Assembly: GCA_041745535.1 (NCBI GenBank)
Contig: JBGTIS010000024.1
Span: 1 to 16,969 of the forward strand
Direction: 5' to 3'
DNA from: JBGTIS01 sp041745535
GTDB taxonomy: Bacteria; Bacteroidota; Bacteroidia; Cytophagales; Cyclobacteriaceae
Length of the DNA: 16,969 nucleotides
Shown here in pieces: positions 1 through 7,187 of the stretch (positions are counted from its first letter, which is position 1; every line of letters starts with the position of its first letter). A program made the translations under genes and the position numbers. Below the pieces are notes generated by a model. That model worked only from the letters and a program-made list of their open reading frames with translations, was not told where the DNA came from and searched no databases.

Positions 1-2
1 TG

Positions 3-59
3 AACCGTATTAGTTTTCATAAGCAGTATTTAAAAGATATATCTTTTAATCATACGGTT
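3..59. repeat. Nested inverted repeats
   Basis: AACCGTAT (3-10) is exactly complementary to ATACGGTT (52-59). Between them lies a perfect 20-bp palindrome, TTAAAAGATATATCTTTTAA (30-49). There is no downstream T-tract typical of an intrinsic terminator. It may be the 3' end structure of a gene left of the window, or a protein-binding site. The role is inference; the symmetry is directly visible. Confidence 0.5.
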
Positions 60-121
60 GTTTTACAATGAAAGTATATGTACATACCAAATTTTTAATG
101 TATGGATGACCATCGATCATA

Positions 122-138
122 CTTCCCATTTTGGGAAG
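122..138. repeat. Short perfect hairpin in the 5' gene-free stretch
   Basis: CTTCCCA (122-128) pairs with TGGGAAG (132-138) around a TTT loop, giving a 7-bp stem. It is followed on the plus strand by an A-run, not a T-run, so it is not a classical terminator for plus-strand transcription. The rest of 1-286 is AT-rich and I see no gene or consensus promoter in it. Confidence 0.35.
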
Positions 139-286
139 CAAAAAATCAGATTGAATTAAAAAAACGCAGTGTCTGGTTGTTTCTATTTCGTATAAAGTAC
201 TGAAAATCAAATAGTTAATCATATTGGCATATTTATTATATATATGAATAATACAATTTATTATTTGAAAATTAACTTTATGTGTT

Positions 287-718
287 ATGGATAAAATAAA
301 TCACATCTTAATTATTGACGATAATTCGCTTGATAATTTTGTAAGCAAAAAGCTTATTGAAGTTTCTAACTTGGTTGAAAAGGTAACTTCTCTGGAAGAT
401 GCTGCTGAAGCTTTACAATATATTAAAGATTTAATTATCAGTAATCCGGCTGAAATTCCAAATATTATTTTACTGGACATTAATATGCCGATGATGAATG
501 GATGGGAATTTCTTGAAGAATTCTCTCAAATTGATGAACGTTATACCAGTAATATTTCCATTATTGTGTTTTCTTCTAACCTGTATATGGATGAAATCAA
601 AAAGATTCAAAAATTTCAAAATGTTTCCTGCTACCTGAGAAAACCACTTTCGCTGCCAGTAGTAAATAAAATTTGCCTGCAATACATGGAAGATACCATG
701 CTTACCTATGCATACTAA
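287..718 (+). CDS. Single-domain response regulator (receiver domain only)
   Basis: This is a CheY-like receiver protein of 143 residues with no output domain. The acidic pair D11/D12 follows the first beta strand. The likely phosphoacceptor is D64 in LLDINMP. The switch hydroxyl is S96 or S97 in VFSSN, and the conserved lysine is K119 followed by P120. Bacteroidetes encode many such stand-alone receivers, which usually relay phosphate or bind a partner kinase. No histidine kinase lies beside it, so the partner is unknown. The start has no clear Shine-Dalgarno sequence; the frame fits because the first strand begins at residue 6. It converges on hldD with only 3 bp between the two stop codons. 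The family is certain; the pathway is not. Confidence 0.9.
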   Translation: MDKINHILIIDDNSLDNFVSKKLIEVSNLVEKVTSLEDAAEALQYIKDLIISNPAEIPNIILLDINMPMMNGWEFLEEFSQIDERYTSNISIIVFSSNLYMDEIKKIQKFQNVSCYLRKPLSLPVVNKICLQYMEDTMLTYAY

Positions 719-721
719 AAT

Positions 722-1687
722 TCAAAAATACCGAGCAGGTGCCAGATAGTTCTTTACATAATCAGTTATTCCCACTTCTAAATTTGTAAACACATGATTG
801 TATCCCGTTTTTTTCAATTTATCAATATTTGCTTTAGTAATATGCTGATAGTGATTTTTAACGTTTTCAGGCATTTCAATAAACCTGATATCGCTTTTAA
901 CTTCCAGTATGTTAAAAATAATCGCGGCCACCTGCACAAACGAATGCGCCAGCCCCGTACCCACATTATAAAGCCCTGACTTTTTACGATATCTCATCAT
1001 ATAATAACAGACCTCAATCACATCTTTTACATACACAAAATCTCTTTTGAGCTGGCTTTGGGCCACACTTTCCCTATCAGATTGAAATAATTCGACCCAA
1101 CCTTTTGCTTTGATCTGCTGATACATATTAAAAACAGGAGAAGCCATTTTACCCTTATGGTATTCATTCGGCCCATATACGTTGAAGAATTTCATCCCTG
1201 CCCAGAAAAATGGTTTTTCCTGCCGCGCCAATGCCCACTGATCAAACCTGTGTTTGGACTTTCCATAAGCATGTCGGGGCCGCAATAAATCAATTCTGTC
1301 TTCCTGGTCAGAAAATCCAAACTTACCGTCTCCATAAGTAGCGGCGGAAGAAGCATATACTAACGGAATTTGATAGCTTACACAGGCATTCCAGATTTGT
1401 TGGGAATAGGTTATATTTTCTTTCTGAAGTTTTTCCCAATCGGTTTCGGTAGTATCGGTATGGGCACCTAAATGAAAAATAAATTCCACCTCCTCAAAAT
1501 TTTTTTCCAGCCAATCAAAAAAGCTATCCTGCTCCACCCTTTCCCAAATTCGCTTATTAGCCAGATTCTTTTCTTTCTCCGGATTATTAAAGCGATCCAC
1601 TGCCACTATCGCATTGAAATTTTCCTGATTCAGTTTGGTGATGAGGCAACTCCCGATAAAACCAGCAGCACCGGTTATAATTATCAT
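722..1687 (-). CDS. hldD: ADP-L-glycero-D-manno-heptose 6-epimerase
   Basis: This extended short-chain dehydrogenase/reductase enzyme converts ADP-D-glycero-D-manno-heptose to ADP-L-glycero-D-manno-heptose for the LPS inner core, in the cytoplasm. The N-terminal Rossmann motif GAAGFIG spans residues 6-12, and D31 at the end of the second strand could contact the cofactor ribose. The catalytic YxxxK is Y141/K145 in the stretch AYGKSK, with the serine supplied by YASSAATYG (111-119). The family-typical FFNVYGPNEYHK lies at about 167-178. At 321 residues the length is normal for HldD. It is divergent from the pterin synthase gene, with 130 bp between their starts, and convergent with the response regulator. 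It could be mistaken for a generic NAD-dependent epimerase, but the YGPNEYHKG segment favours HldD. Confidence 0.93.
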   Translation of the reverse strand: MIIITGAAGFIGSCLITKLNQENFNAIVAVDRFNNPEKEKNLANKRIWERVEQDSFFDWLEKNFEEVEFIFHLGAHTDTTETDWEKLQKENITYSQQIWNACVSYQIPLVYASSAATYGDGKFGFSDQEDRIDLLRPRHAYGKSKHRFDQWALARQEKPFFWAGMKFFNVYGPNEYHKGKMASPVFNMYQQIKAKGWVELFQSDRESVAQSQLKRDFVYVKDVIEVCYYMMRYRKKSGLYNVGTGLAHSFVQVAAIIFNILEVKSDIRFIEMPENVKNHYQHITKANIDKLKKTGYNHVFTNLEVGITDYVKNYLAPARYF

Positions 1688-1790
1688 AGTAATTTTCTTT
1701 CAGAATGATAAACTACATTTTACTTCCAGGTACATTCAGGAAAGCCGAATCCCAATCCGGAATTCTGTATTCTTTTCCCGTTGCAATCTG

Positions 1791-1798
1791 TATATTTG
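1791..1798 (+). promoter_or_regulatory. Bacteroidetes -7 promoter box for the pterin synthase gene
   Basis: TATATTTG matches the Bacteroidetes -7 consensus TAnnTTTG. It ends 19 bp before the ATG at 1818, implying a very short leader. No TTG sits at the ideal 19-bp spacing upstream (nearest similar text is CTG at 1765-1767), so the -33 half is weak. Confidence 0.5.
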
Positions 1799-1817
1799 CA
1801 ATTTAAAGAGAAGAATC

Positions 1818-2291
1818 ATGGTATACGTAAGCAGAAAAGAACATTTTAACGCTGCACATAAATTATATAATGTGGGTTGGTCGCGAGAGAAAAATGAGGA
1901 AATTTTTGGCCCTTGCGCTAATGATAACTGGCATGGACATAATTTTGAATTAATTGTTACCGTACGCGGCGTTCCTGATCCGGATACAGGTTTTGTCATC
2001 GATTTAAAAAAGTTGAGTATATTAATCAACGAATCCATTCTGGATAAAGTAGATCACAAAAATCTGAATCTGGATGTCGATTTTATGCGGGGAAAAATGC
2101 CTAGTTGCGAAATTCTCGTACAGGAATTCTGGAAAATACTTTTCCCAGAAATTTATAAACTGGCACCCAATGCCGACCTGTATTCATTGAAGCTTTATGA
2201 AACTCCCAGAAATTTTGTAGAGTTTTTTGGTGATGGCTTGCATGAGCGTATGTCGCGAATGCAGGCAGAACCAAGCAAAATGGTTTCTTAA
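1818..2291 (+). CDS. 6-pyruvoyl-tetrahydropterin synthase / QueD family protein
   Basis: This T-fold enzyme of 157 residues acts on dihydroneopterin triphosphate. The zinc ligands are H14 (in HFNAAHKL), H39 and H41 (in HGHN). The candidate catalytic cysteine is C33 in GPCANDNWHGHN, five residues before HGH. That spacing resembles classical PTPS, which makes 6-pyruvoyl-tetrahydropterin for biopterin. Bacterial QueD, which makes 6-carboxytetrahydropterin for queuosine, typically has a shorter gap. The frame is open back to 1635, but the ATG at 1818 is preferred: the family fold starts immediately after it, a purine-rich AAAGAGAAG precedes it, and a promoter box lies just upstream. Its stop overlaps the stop of the convergent carbamoyltransferase gene by 4 bp. 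The exact product is uncertain because no other queuosine or biopterin gene is nearby. Confidence 0.85.
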   Translation: MVYVSRKEHFNAAHKLYNVGWSREKNEEIFGPCANDNWHGHNFELIVTVRGVPDPDTGFVIDLKKLSILINESILDKVDHKNLNLDVDFMRGKMPSCEILVQEFWKILFPEIYKLAPNADLYSLKLYETPRNFVEFFGDGLHERMSRMQAEPSKMVS

Positions 2292-3232
2292 TTTCGTAAA
2301 ATTTCTTCCAGTATTACCTGTGCGGCTACTTCCCGGTTGGCTGCCTGCGGAATAACGATAGATTGCTCACTGTCAATTACAGCATCTGCTACTATTACAT
2401 TCCTGCGTACCGGCAAACAATGCATAAATTTAGCCTGGTTGGTCAGCTTCATCTTTTCCCGGGTAAGCATCCATGCCGGATCGGTATGCAGCACTTTACC
2501 GTACGACTGATACGACGACCAGTTTTTTACATATACAAAATCAGCCTCTTTCAAAGCTTCATTCTGGTCGTAAACCACAGGAAAATCTTTTACAAACTGA
2601 TTGGCAAGATCATAGCCTTCTGGATGGGTAACCACCACATCATAATTGGTGAGGTGCATCCATTCTAAAAAAGAATTCGCTACCGCCTGCGGTAATGCCT
2701 TAGGATGCGGGGCCCAACTCAGTACCACTTTGGGGCGTTCGGTTTGCTTAAATTTCTCGATAGTGATTACATCGGTAAATGACTGTAAAGGATGACGGGT
2801 AGGTGATTCAAGATTGATGATGGGGATACCGGCATACTTTTTAAAACTCTCCATTACCTTTTCGGCATAATCATCTTCCCGGTTTTCCAGGCCGGCAAAC
2901 GCCCGGATGCCAATCACATCGTAGTACTGAGCAATAACAGCGGCAGCTTCTTTAATATGCTCAGCTTTATTACCATTCATTACCATACCGTCTTCAAATT
3001 CCAGTTGCCAGGCGTCTTTGCCTACATCCATCACCACAGTATCCAGCCCGATATTCAGGGCGGCTTTTTGTGTGCTTAATCGGGTTCGTAAACTGGGATT
3101 AAAAAATAGCAGGCACATCGCCTTATTTTTACCCAGATCTTTATGGTGAAATGGGTTCTGCTTAATGGCAAAAGCTTTTTCTACTAATAAATTTAAATCT
3201 GAAACGTCGGCTGCTGAGGTAAAATGATGCAT
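2288..3232 (-). CDS. argF': N-acylornithine carbamoyltransferase (succinyl- or acetyl-ornithine)
   Basis: This enzyme transfers the carbamoyl group of carbamoyl phosphate to an N-acylated ornithine, giving N-acylcitrulline in the acylated arginine pathway of Bacteroidetes. The carbamoyl-phosphate motif is SLRTR (47-51), followed by LSTQKAALN. HPLQ is at 147-150 and HCLPVRR at 271-277. The overall pattern matches the Bacteroides N-succinylornithine enzyme closely, not classical ornithine transcarbamylase. The residue reported to separate succinyl- from acetyl-specific enzymes (Pro90 in Bacteroides fragilis, Glu92 in Xanthomonas) is Ala90 here, in the segment NGNKAEH, so the acyl group cannot be read off. 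The 314-residue length is normal. It is the last gene of the minus-strand arginine cluster, 120 bp after the NRDE gene, so it may also have its own promoter, although none is obvious. Confidence 0.92.
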   Translation of the reverse strand: MHHFTSAADVSDLNLLVEKAFAIKQNPFHHKDLGKNKAMCLLFFNPSLRTRLSTQKAALNIGLDTVVMDVGKDAWQLEFEDGMVMNGNKAEHIKEAAAVIAQYYDVIGIRAFAGLENREDDYAEKVMESFKKYAGIPIINLESPTRHPLQSFTDVITIEKFKQTERPKVVLSWAPHPKALPQAVANSFLEWMHLTNYDVVVTHPEGYDLANQFVKDFPVVYDQNEALKEADFVYVKNWSSYQSYGKVLHTDPAWMLTREKMKLTNQAKFMHCLPVRRNVIVADAVIDSEQSIVIPQAANREVAAQVILEEILRN

Positions 3233-3352
3233 ATGCGGAAATTAAGCGCAATGATTTTAAACTAAAAAAAACAAGTAGCGCAATTTATAAAGTAAGCGGC
3301 TAATAAGTAAGAAAAGGAAACAATTTTGCCAGAAGCAGGTAATGCGTTATCA

Positions 3353-4078
3353 CTAAAAAGGTTGTAATTTGACACTTTTTTGGTCCACATAGCCGTTTAT
3401 TAAATCCTGATAAACCATCGTGATTTCATTCTGATCGGATACTACTGAGGTGATACTTACTGTCGCAACTATATTTCCGCGGCGCATCACCAGATCATTA
3501 TTAGCATCGCCTTCACCGCCCTCAGTATGAAAATTAATCATAGTCGGCTGATTGATGGTGTGATTGCGCAACCAGGCAGCAAACCAGATTTTCCTTTTCG
3601 CTATAATTTCAGGCGTATATAACGTAACAGATGCCCAAAGCATGGGATTGTGGGCATCTATGGTTTTTATAAATTTTTGATTTCCGTCCCAAACCAGTTC
3701 CTTCACCCCAAGTTCCGGCAGTCGCTCAATCAGAATCATGGTAAAGGGTTCTATCCCTTCTAAATTATAATGGGAAAGAAAATCCGCTGAGGTATCGTAA
3801 TCAAAAGCATCTAATACTACCTTCCCTCTGCTCATCCGGTAGTTGGGCAAATGTTCGTGGGGCACAGAACCGCCATTCAGCAGGCAGATGGTGGTGCCGG
3901 TATTGGAGGTTGCTATCCAGGTACCTCCGGCATTACCATCTATAGGACATAGCACTTGTTTTTTGCTAATTGCCAGTATTTTTGGAGCGATGGCAGGCAG
4001 CCTGGTCAAGCTTTCATCCCGATTGGTGGTAAGGATAAATTGCTGAGAGCCAACCGGTACATAGGTTAATGTGCACAT
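3353..4078 (-). CDS. TANGO2/NRDE-family protein
   Basis: The protein starts MCTLTY and contains the family signature NRDE at residues 19-22 (TTNRDESLTR). This identifies the NRDE superfamily that includes eukaryotic TANGO2. Cys2, exposed if Met1 is removed, is typical of the family and resembles an N-terminal-nucleophile hydrolase arrangement, though the reaction is not established. The 241-residue length is typical, with no signal peptide or membrane segment visible, so it is probably cytoplasmic. TANGO2 proteins have been linked to haem handling and lipid metabolism; nothing in this sequence decides the role. It lies 33 bp downstream of proC and 120 bp upstream of the carbamoyltransferase on the same strand, so it is probably cotranscribed with amino-acid biosynthesis genes. 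Confidence 0.88.
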   Translation of the reverse strand: MCTLTYVPVGSQQFILTTNRDESLTRLPAIAPKILAISKKQVLCPIDGNAGGTWIATSNTGTTICLLNGGSVPHEHLPNYRMSRGKVVLDAFDYDTSADFLSHYNLEGIEPFTMILIERLPELGVKELVWDGNQKFIKTIDAHNPMLWASVTLYTPEIIAKRKIWFAAWLRNHTINQPTMINFHTEGGEGDANNDLVMRRGNIVATVSITSVVSDQNEITMVYQDLINGYVDQKSVKLQPF

Positions 4079-4111
4079 AATAAACAGATCATCACCAACA
4101 GATTCAGGAAA

Positions 4112-4915
4112 TCAGTTTTTGATGTTGGCAATCCTTTCGAAAGAGGTCATAATGCCCTTGATTACAGCGGAACTCAGGCCATTGTGTTCCATTTCATTCA
4201 GGCCGGCAATGGTACACCCCTGAGGCGTGGTTACTTTATCAATTTCCCTTTCCGGATGGTTCCCTTCCCGTAGCAATAAAGAAGCAGCACCACGACAGGT
4301 TTGCACAGCAATTTCCTGCGCTTCCTCGGCATGAAACCCCATTTGAATACCTCCCTGTGCGGCAGCCCGGATGTACCGCAGGCAAAAGGCGATGCCGCTG
4401 GCCCCCAATACGGTAGCCGCTGCCATCAGTCCTTCATCAATAATTAGTGTGCGCCCCAGAATATCAAAAATGCTTTTAATTTTCTCCAGTCTTTCCGCCT
4501 CTGTATTTTTTGCCGCCATGGTGGTCATCGATTCCCGGATGGCAATCGCTGTATTGGGCATCGCCCTTACAATCGGAAAGTTTTGTCCCACAATTTCTTC
4601 AATCTCCTCTATTTTTACTCCCGTAACGGTAGATACCAGCACATGCTGACGAGAATTCAGTACATCAACAATTTCGTGCAGCAGGTTGGGCAATTGCTTG
4701 GGCTGCACACAAAGAAAAACCAGCGTTGCGTTTGCCACAGCTTCCCGGTTGTTAGTAGTAGCCTTAATCGGATGTTTGGATAGACTATCAATTTCCTGTG
4801 CTTTGCGCCGGGTAACAATAATTTCCTCAGGCTTATATGCTCCGGTGCTCGCCAATCCTAAGGCAATGGCTTTTCCCAGGTTTCCCCCTCCTAATATCGC
4901 TATGGTCTGATTCAT
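4112..4915 (-). CDS. proC: Pyrroline-5-carboxylate reductase
   Basis: ProC reduces 1-pyrroline-5-carboxylate to proline with NAD(P)H, the last step of proline synthesis, in the cytoplasm. The N-terminal nucleotide-binding loop is GGGNLG (9-14). A long helical C-terminal half includes RAMPNTA in the middle. The family signature region near the C-terminus reads TPQGCTIAGL (230-239), a variant of the usual TPGGTT-type motif. The 267-residue length is normal. It starts 27 bp after the argC stop and ends 33 bp before the NRDE gene, consistent with one operon. Its presence links glutamate-derived proline synthesis to arginine synthesis. Confidence 0.93.
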   Translation of the reverse strand: MNQTIAILGGGNLGKAIALGLASTGAYKPEEIIVTRRKAQEIDSLSKHPIKATTNNREAVANATLVFLCVQPKQLPNLLHEIVDVLNSRQHVLVSTVTGVKIEEIEEIVGQNFPIVRAMPNTAIAIRESMTTMAAKNTEAERLEKIKSIFDILGRTLIIDEGLMAAATVLGASGIAFCLRYIRAAAQGGIQMGFHAEEAQEIAVQTCRGAASLLLREGNHPEREIDKVTTPQGCTIAGLNEMEHNGLSSAVIKGIMTSFERIANIKN

Positions 4916-4942
4916 AATTTGTTTATTTATTGATTTGAACGG

Positions 4943-5914
4943 CTAAAAGTACCCCGCCTTCAGTCGCAGACCTGCCTGTTCTTCCAGCCCAAACATCAGG
5001 TTCATATTCTGAACCGCCTGTCCCGAAGCTCCTTTCAACAGGTTATCGATCATACTGACGATGAACAGTATATCATCATGTTTTTCCAGATGAACGAGGC
5101 CTTTATTGGTATTAACTACCTGTTTCAAATCCGGATTATCGTAAGTAACATGTACAAATGGCGCATGCTGGTAATACCTTTTAAATAAATCGGTAGCCGC
5201 TTCCGCAGAAAGCTTAGTTTTCAGATACATTGAAGCATAAATACCACGGGTAAAATTGCCCCGCACCGGAACAAAATACAGGTGCTGATTAAAATCAGGC
5301 TGCAGGCTTTTCAGACTTTGCTTAATTTCGCCCAAATGCTGGTGCTGAAATACTTTATAGGTAGATATGTTATTATTCCGCCAGCTAAAGTGTGAGGTTT
5401 CGGTAGGTTTCTGACCAGCCCCAGTTGATCCGGTAATGGCATTTATATGTACTTCATTTTGCAAATAACCACCGAATGCCAACGGCAGTAAACCCAATTG
5501 GATGCAAGTGGCAAAACAACCGGGATTGGCCACATGCCGGGCACCTGTAATTTTCTCTTTTCGCAATTCTGGCAAACCATATACAAAATCATGGCTGGAA
5601 TCGGCCAGCCGGAAATCCTGACTCAGGTCAATAATTTTTGTATGGGCAGGCACTTTATTTTTTTCCAGAAAAATGCGGGCATCCCCATGACTCACGCATA
5701 AGAAAAGCACATCCACTCCGGTTTGCATGTCTGCCACAAACTTTAATTCGGTGTCGCCTGCCAGATCGCGGTGCACCTGACTTACCGGCAGGTTGGCCTG
5801 GCTACTGCTCTGTACAAAAGCAAGGTCAACCTGAGGATGTCGCAACAGTATACGCAACATTTCGCCGCCGGTATAACCGGCTCCACCAATAATTCCCGCG
5901 CTAATTTTCGCCAT
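4943..5914 (-). CDS. argC: N-acetyl-gamma-glutamyl-phosphate reductase
   Basis: ArgC reduces N-acylglutamyl phosphate to the semialdehyde with NADPH. From the ATG start, the nucleotide-binding loop GGAGYTGG spans residues 10-17. The catalytic cysteine is C133 in NPGCFATC, with SHGDAR near residue 75. Start choice: a GTG at 5918-5920 gives two extra residues, but I prefer the ATG at 5912-5914 (MAKISAGIIGG), which begins directly at the first beta strand. Either way the gene overlaps the 3' end of argG (by 14 or 20 bp), so the two are probably translationally coupled. In the acylated pathway of this phylum the substrate may be the succinyl or the acetyl form. The 323-residue length is normal. 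Confidence 0.93.
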   Translation of the reverse strand: MAKISAGIIGGAGYTGGEMLRILLRHPQVDLAFVQSSSQANLPVSQVHRDLAGDTELKFVADMQTGVDVLFLCVSHGDARIFLEKNKVPAHTKIIDLSQDFRLADSSHDFVYGLPELRKEKITGARHVANPGCFATCIQLGLLPLAFGGYLQNEVHINAITGSTGAGQKPTETSHFSWRNNNISTYKVFQHQHLGEIKQSLKSLQPDFNQHLYFVPVRGNFTRGIYASMYLKTKLSAEAATDLFKRYYQHAPFVHVTYDNPDLKQVVNTNKGLVHLEKHDDILFIVSMIDNLLKGASGQAVQNMNLMFGLEEQAGLRLKAGYF

Positions 5915-7118
5915 TTTCACTTTGGTTTATCATGTGGTGAATTTTACTCTGATTGGCCAGAATTTTCGTAAAGCCTTTCACGTCATCGCCCGACCAGGCT
6001 TTGTTAATTTCTCCATACTGCCCAAACTTAGACGACATCAGGTCAAATGGTGACTGAATGCCCTGTATTTCAAACCGATAGGGCATTAATTTTACGATCA
6101 CCGTACCAGTTACATTCTTTTGAGTGTCTTCCAGAAAAGCTTCAATATTGCGCATCACCGGGTCCAGGTACTGTCCTTCATGCAGCAGCATGCCATACCA
6201 GTTAGCCAATTGTTCTTTCCAATATTGCTGCCATTTGGTAAGTACATGCTTTTCCAGCAAATGATGGCTTTTAATAATAATTAAAGGTGCAGGCGCTTCG
6301 AACCCTACCCTGCCCTTGATACCTATAATGGTATCGCCCACATGGGTATCGCGGCCAATGGCAAACGCGGAAGCGATTTCCTGTACATATAAAATAGCGT
6401 CTACCGGCGATTCAAATTTCTTCTCATCAATCCCTGTCAGTTCGCCCTGCTCAAACCGCAAGGTTACTTTTTGTACATCTTTCCGTTTAAGCTGGCTGGG
6501 ATAAGCTTCTTCGGGTAACGACTGATCGGAAGTAAGCGTTTCCTGTCCACCCACACTGGTTCCCCAAAGGCCCTTGTTGATGGAATATTTTGCCTTTTCC
6601 CAACTAATATCAATGCCTTTTTCCTGAAGATACGCCATTTCTTCCTGTCGGGAGAGCTTTTTATCGCGGATGGGCGTAATAATTTCAATATCGGGGGCCA
6701 GAATATTAAACATCAGATCAAAGCGGACCTGATCGTTACCGGCACCTGTACTTCCGTGGGCTACGGTGGTAGCCCCCACACTTTTGGCGTATTTCACAAT
6801 AGCCAAGGCCTGAAATACGCGTTCGGCACTTACTGAAAGCGGATACGTATTGTTTTTTAAGATATTTCCAAAAATCAGGTACCGCACACATTGCCGGTAA
6901 AAACTTTCCGTTTCATCCATCGTGGTATGATGCGCTACTTCAAGCTGTGCGGCCTTTTGTTCCGTTTCCTTAATTTCCGCTGTGGTAAATCCACCTGTGT
7001 TTACTATTACCGAATGTACCTGGTAGCCCTGTTCGGCCAGGTATTTTACACAATAAGAGGTATCCAGTCCGCCACTGAATGCCAGTACGCAGAGCCCCTT
7101 ATCTACTTTATTTTCCAT
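5901..7118 (-). CDS. argG: Argininosuccinate synthase
   Basis: ArgG joins citrulline and aspartate using ATP to form argininosuccinate, the penultimate step of arginine synthesis. The PP-loop ATP motif SGGLDTS lies at residues 15-21. AHGSTGAGNDQVRFD, the family's citrulline/aspartate-binding region, follows in the first half, then the synthetase domain with SINKGLWGTSVGG. The 405-residue length fits the family. It follows the GNAT gene by 69 bp with a hairpin in the gap, and overlaps argC at its 3' end. It works downstream of the deacylation step, whose deacylase is not in this window. Confidence 0.95.
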   Translation of the reverse strand: MENKVDKGLCVLAFSGGLDTSYCVKYLAEQGYQVHSVIVNTGGFTTAEIKETEQKAAQLEVAHHTTMDETESFYRQCVRYLIFGNILKNNTYPLSVSAERVFQALAIVKYAKSVGATTVAHGSTGAGNDQVRFDLMFNILAPDIEIITPIRDKKLSRQEEMAYLQEKGIDISWEKAKYSINKGLWGTSVGGQETLTSDQSLPEEAYPSQLKRKDVQKVTLRFEQGELTGIDEKKFESPVDAILYVQEIASAFAIGRDTHVGDTIIGIKGRVGFEAPAPLIIIKSHHLLEKHVLTKWQQYWKEQLANWYGMLLHEGQYLDPVMRNIEAFLEDTQKNVTGTVIVKLMPYRFEIQGIQSPFDLMSSKFGQYGEINKAWSGDDVKGFTKILANQSKIHHMINQSENGEN

Positions 7119-7144
7119 TGAGACTTTTATTTGGTGATGATAAA

Positions 7145-7171
7145 GTAGCTGGTTTCTGAAAAGCCAGCTAC
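7145..7171 (-). terminator. Hairpin between the GNAT gene and argG, possible attenuator or processing site
   Basis: GTAGCTGG (7145-7152) is perfectly complementary to CCAGCTAC (7164-7171), giving an 8-bp stem with an 11-nt loop. In the minus-strand transcript it is followed by TTTAT, a weak U-rich stretch. It could partly terminate transcription or protect a processed argG mRNA end. The stem is seen directly; the function is inference. Confidence 0.4.
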
Positions 7172-7187
7172 GCTACCGAATTGATTA

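Noticed and set aside
259..267. TATTATTTG as promoter of the response regulator
   Set aside because: Three bases instead of two separate TA from TTTG, and no TTG lies at suitable spacing.
1635..1817. N-terminal extension of the pterin synthase frame
   Set aside because: The added residues are not part of the fold, overlap the hldD start on the other strand, and lie upstream of the promoter box at 1791.
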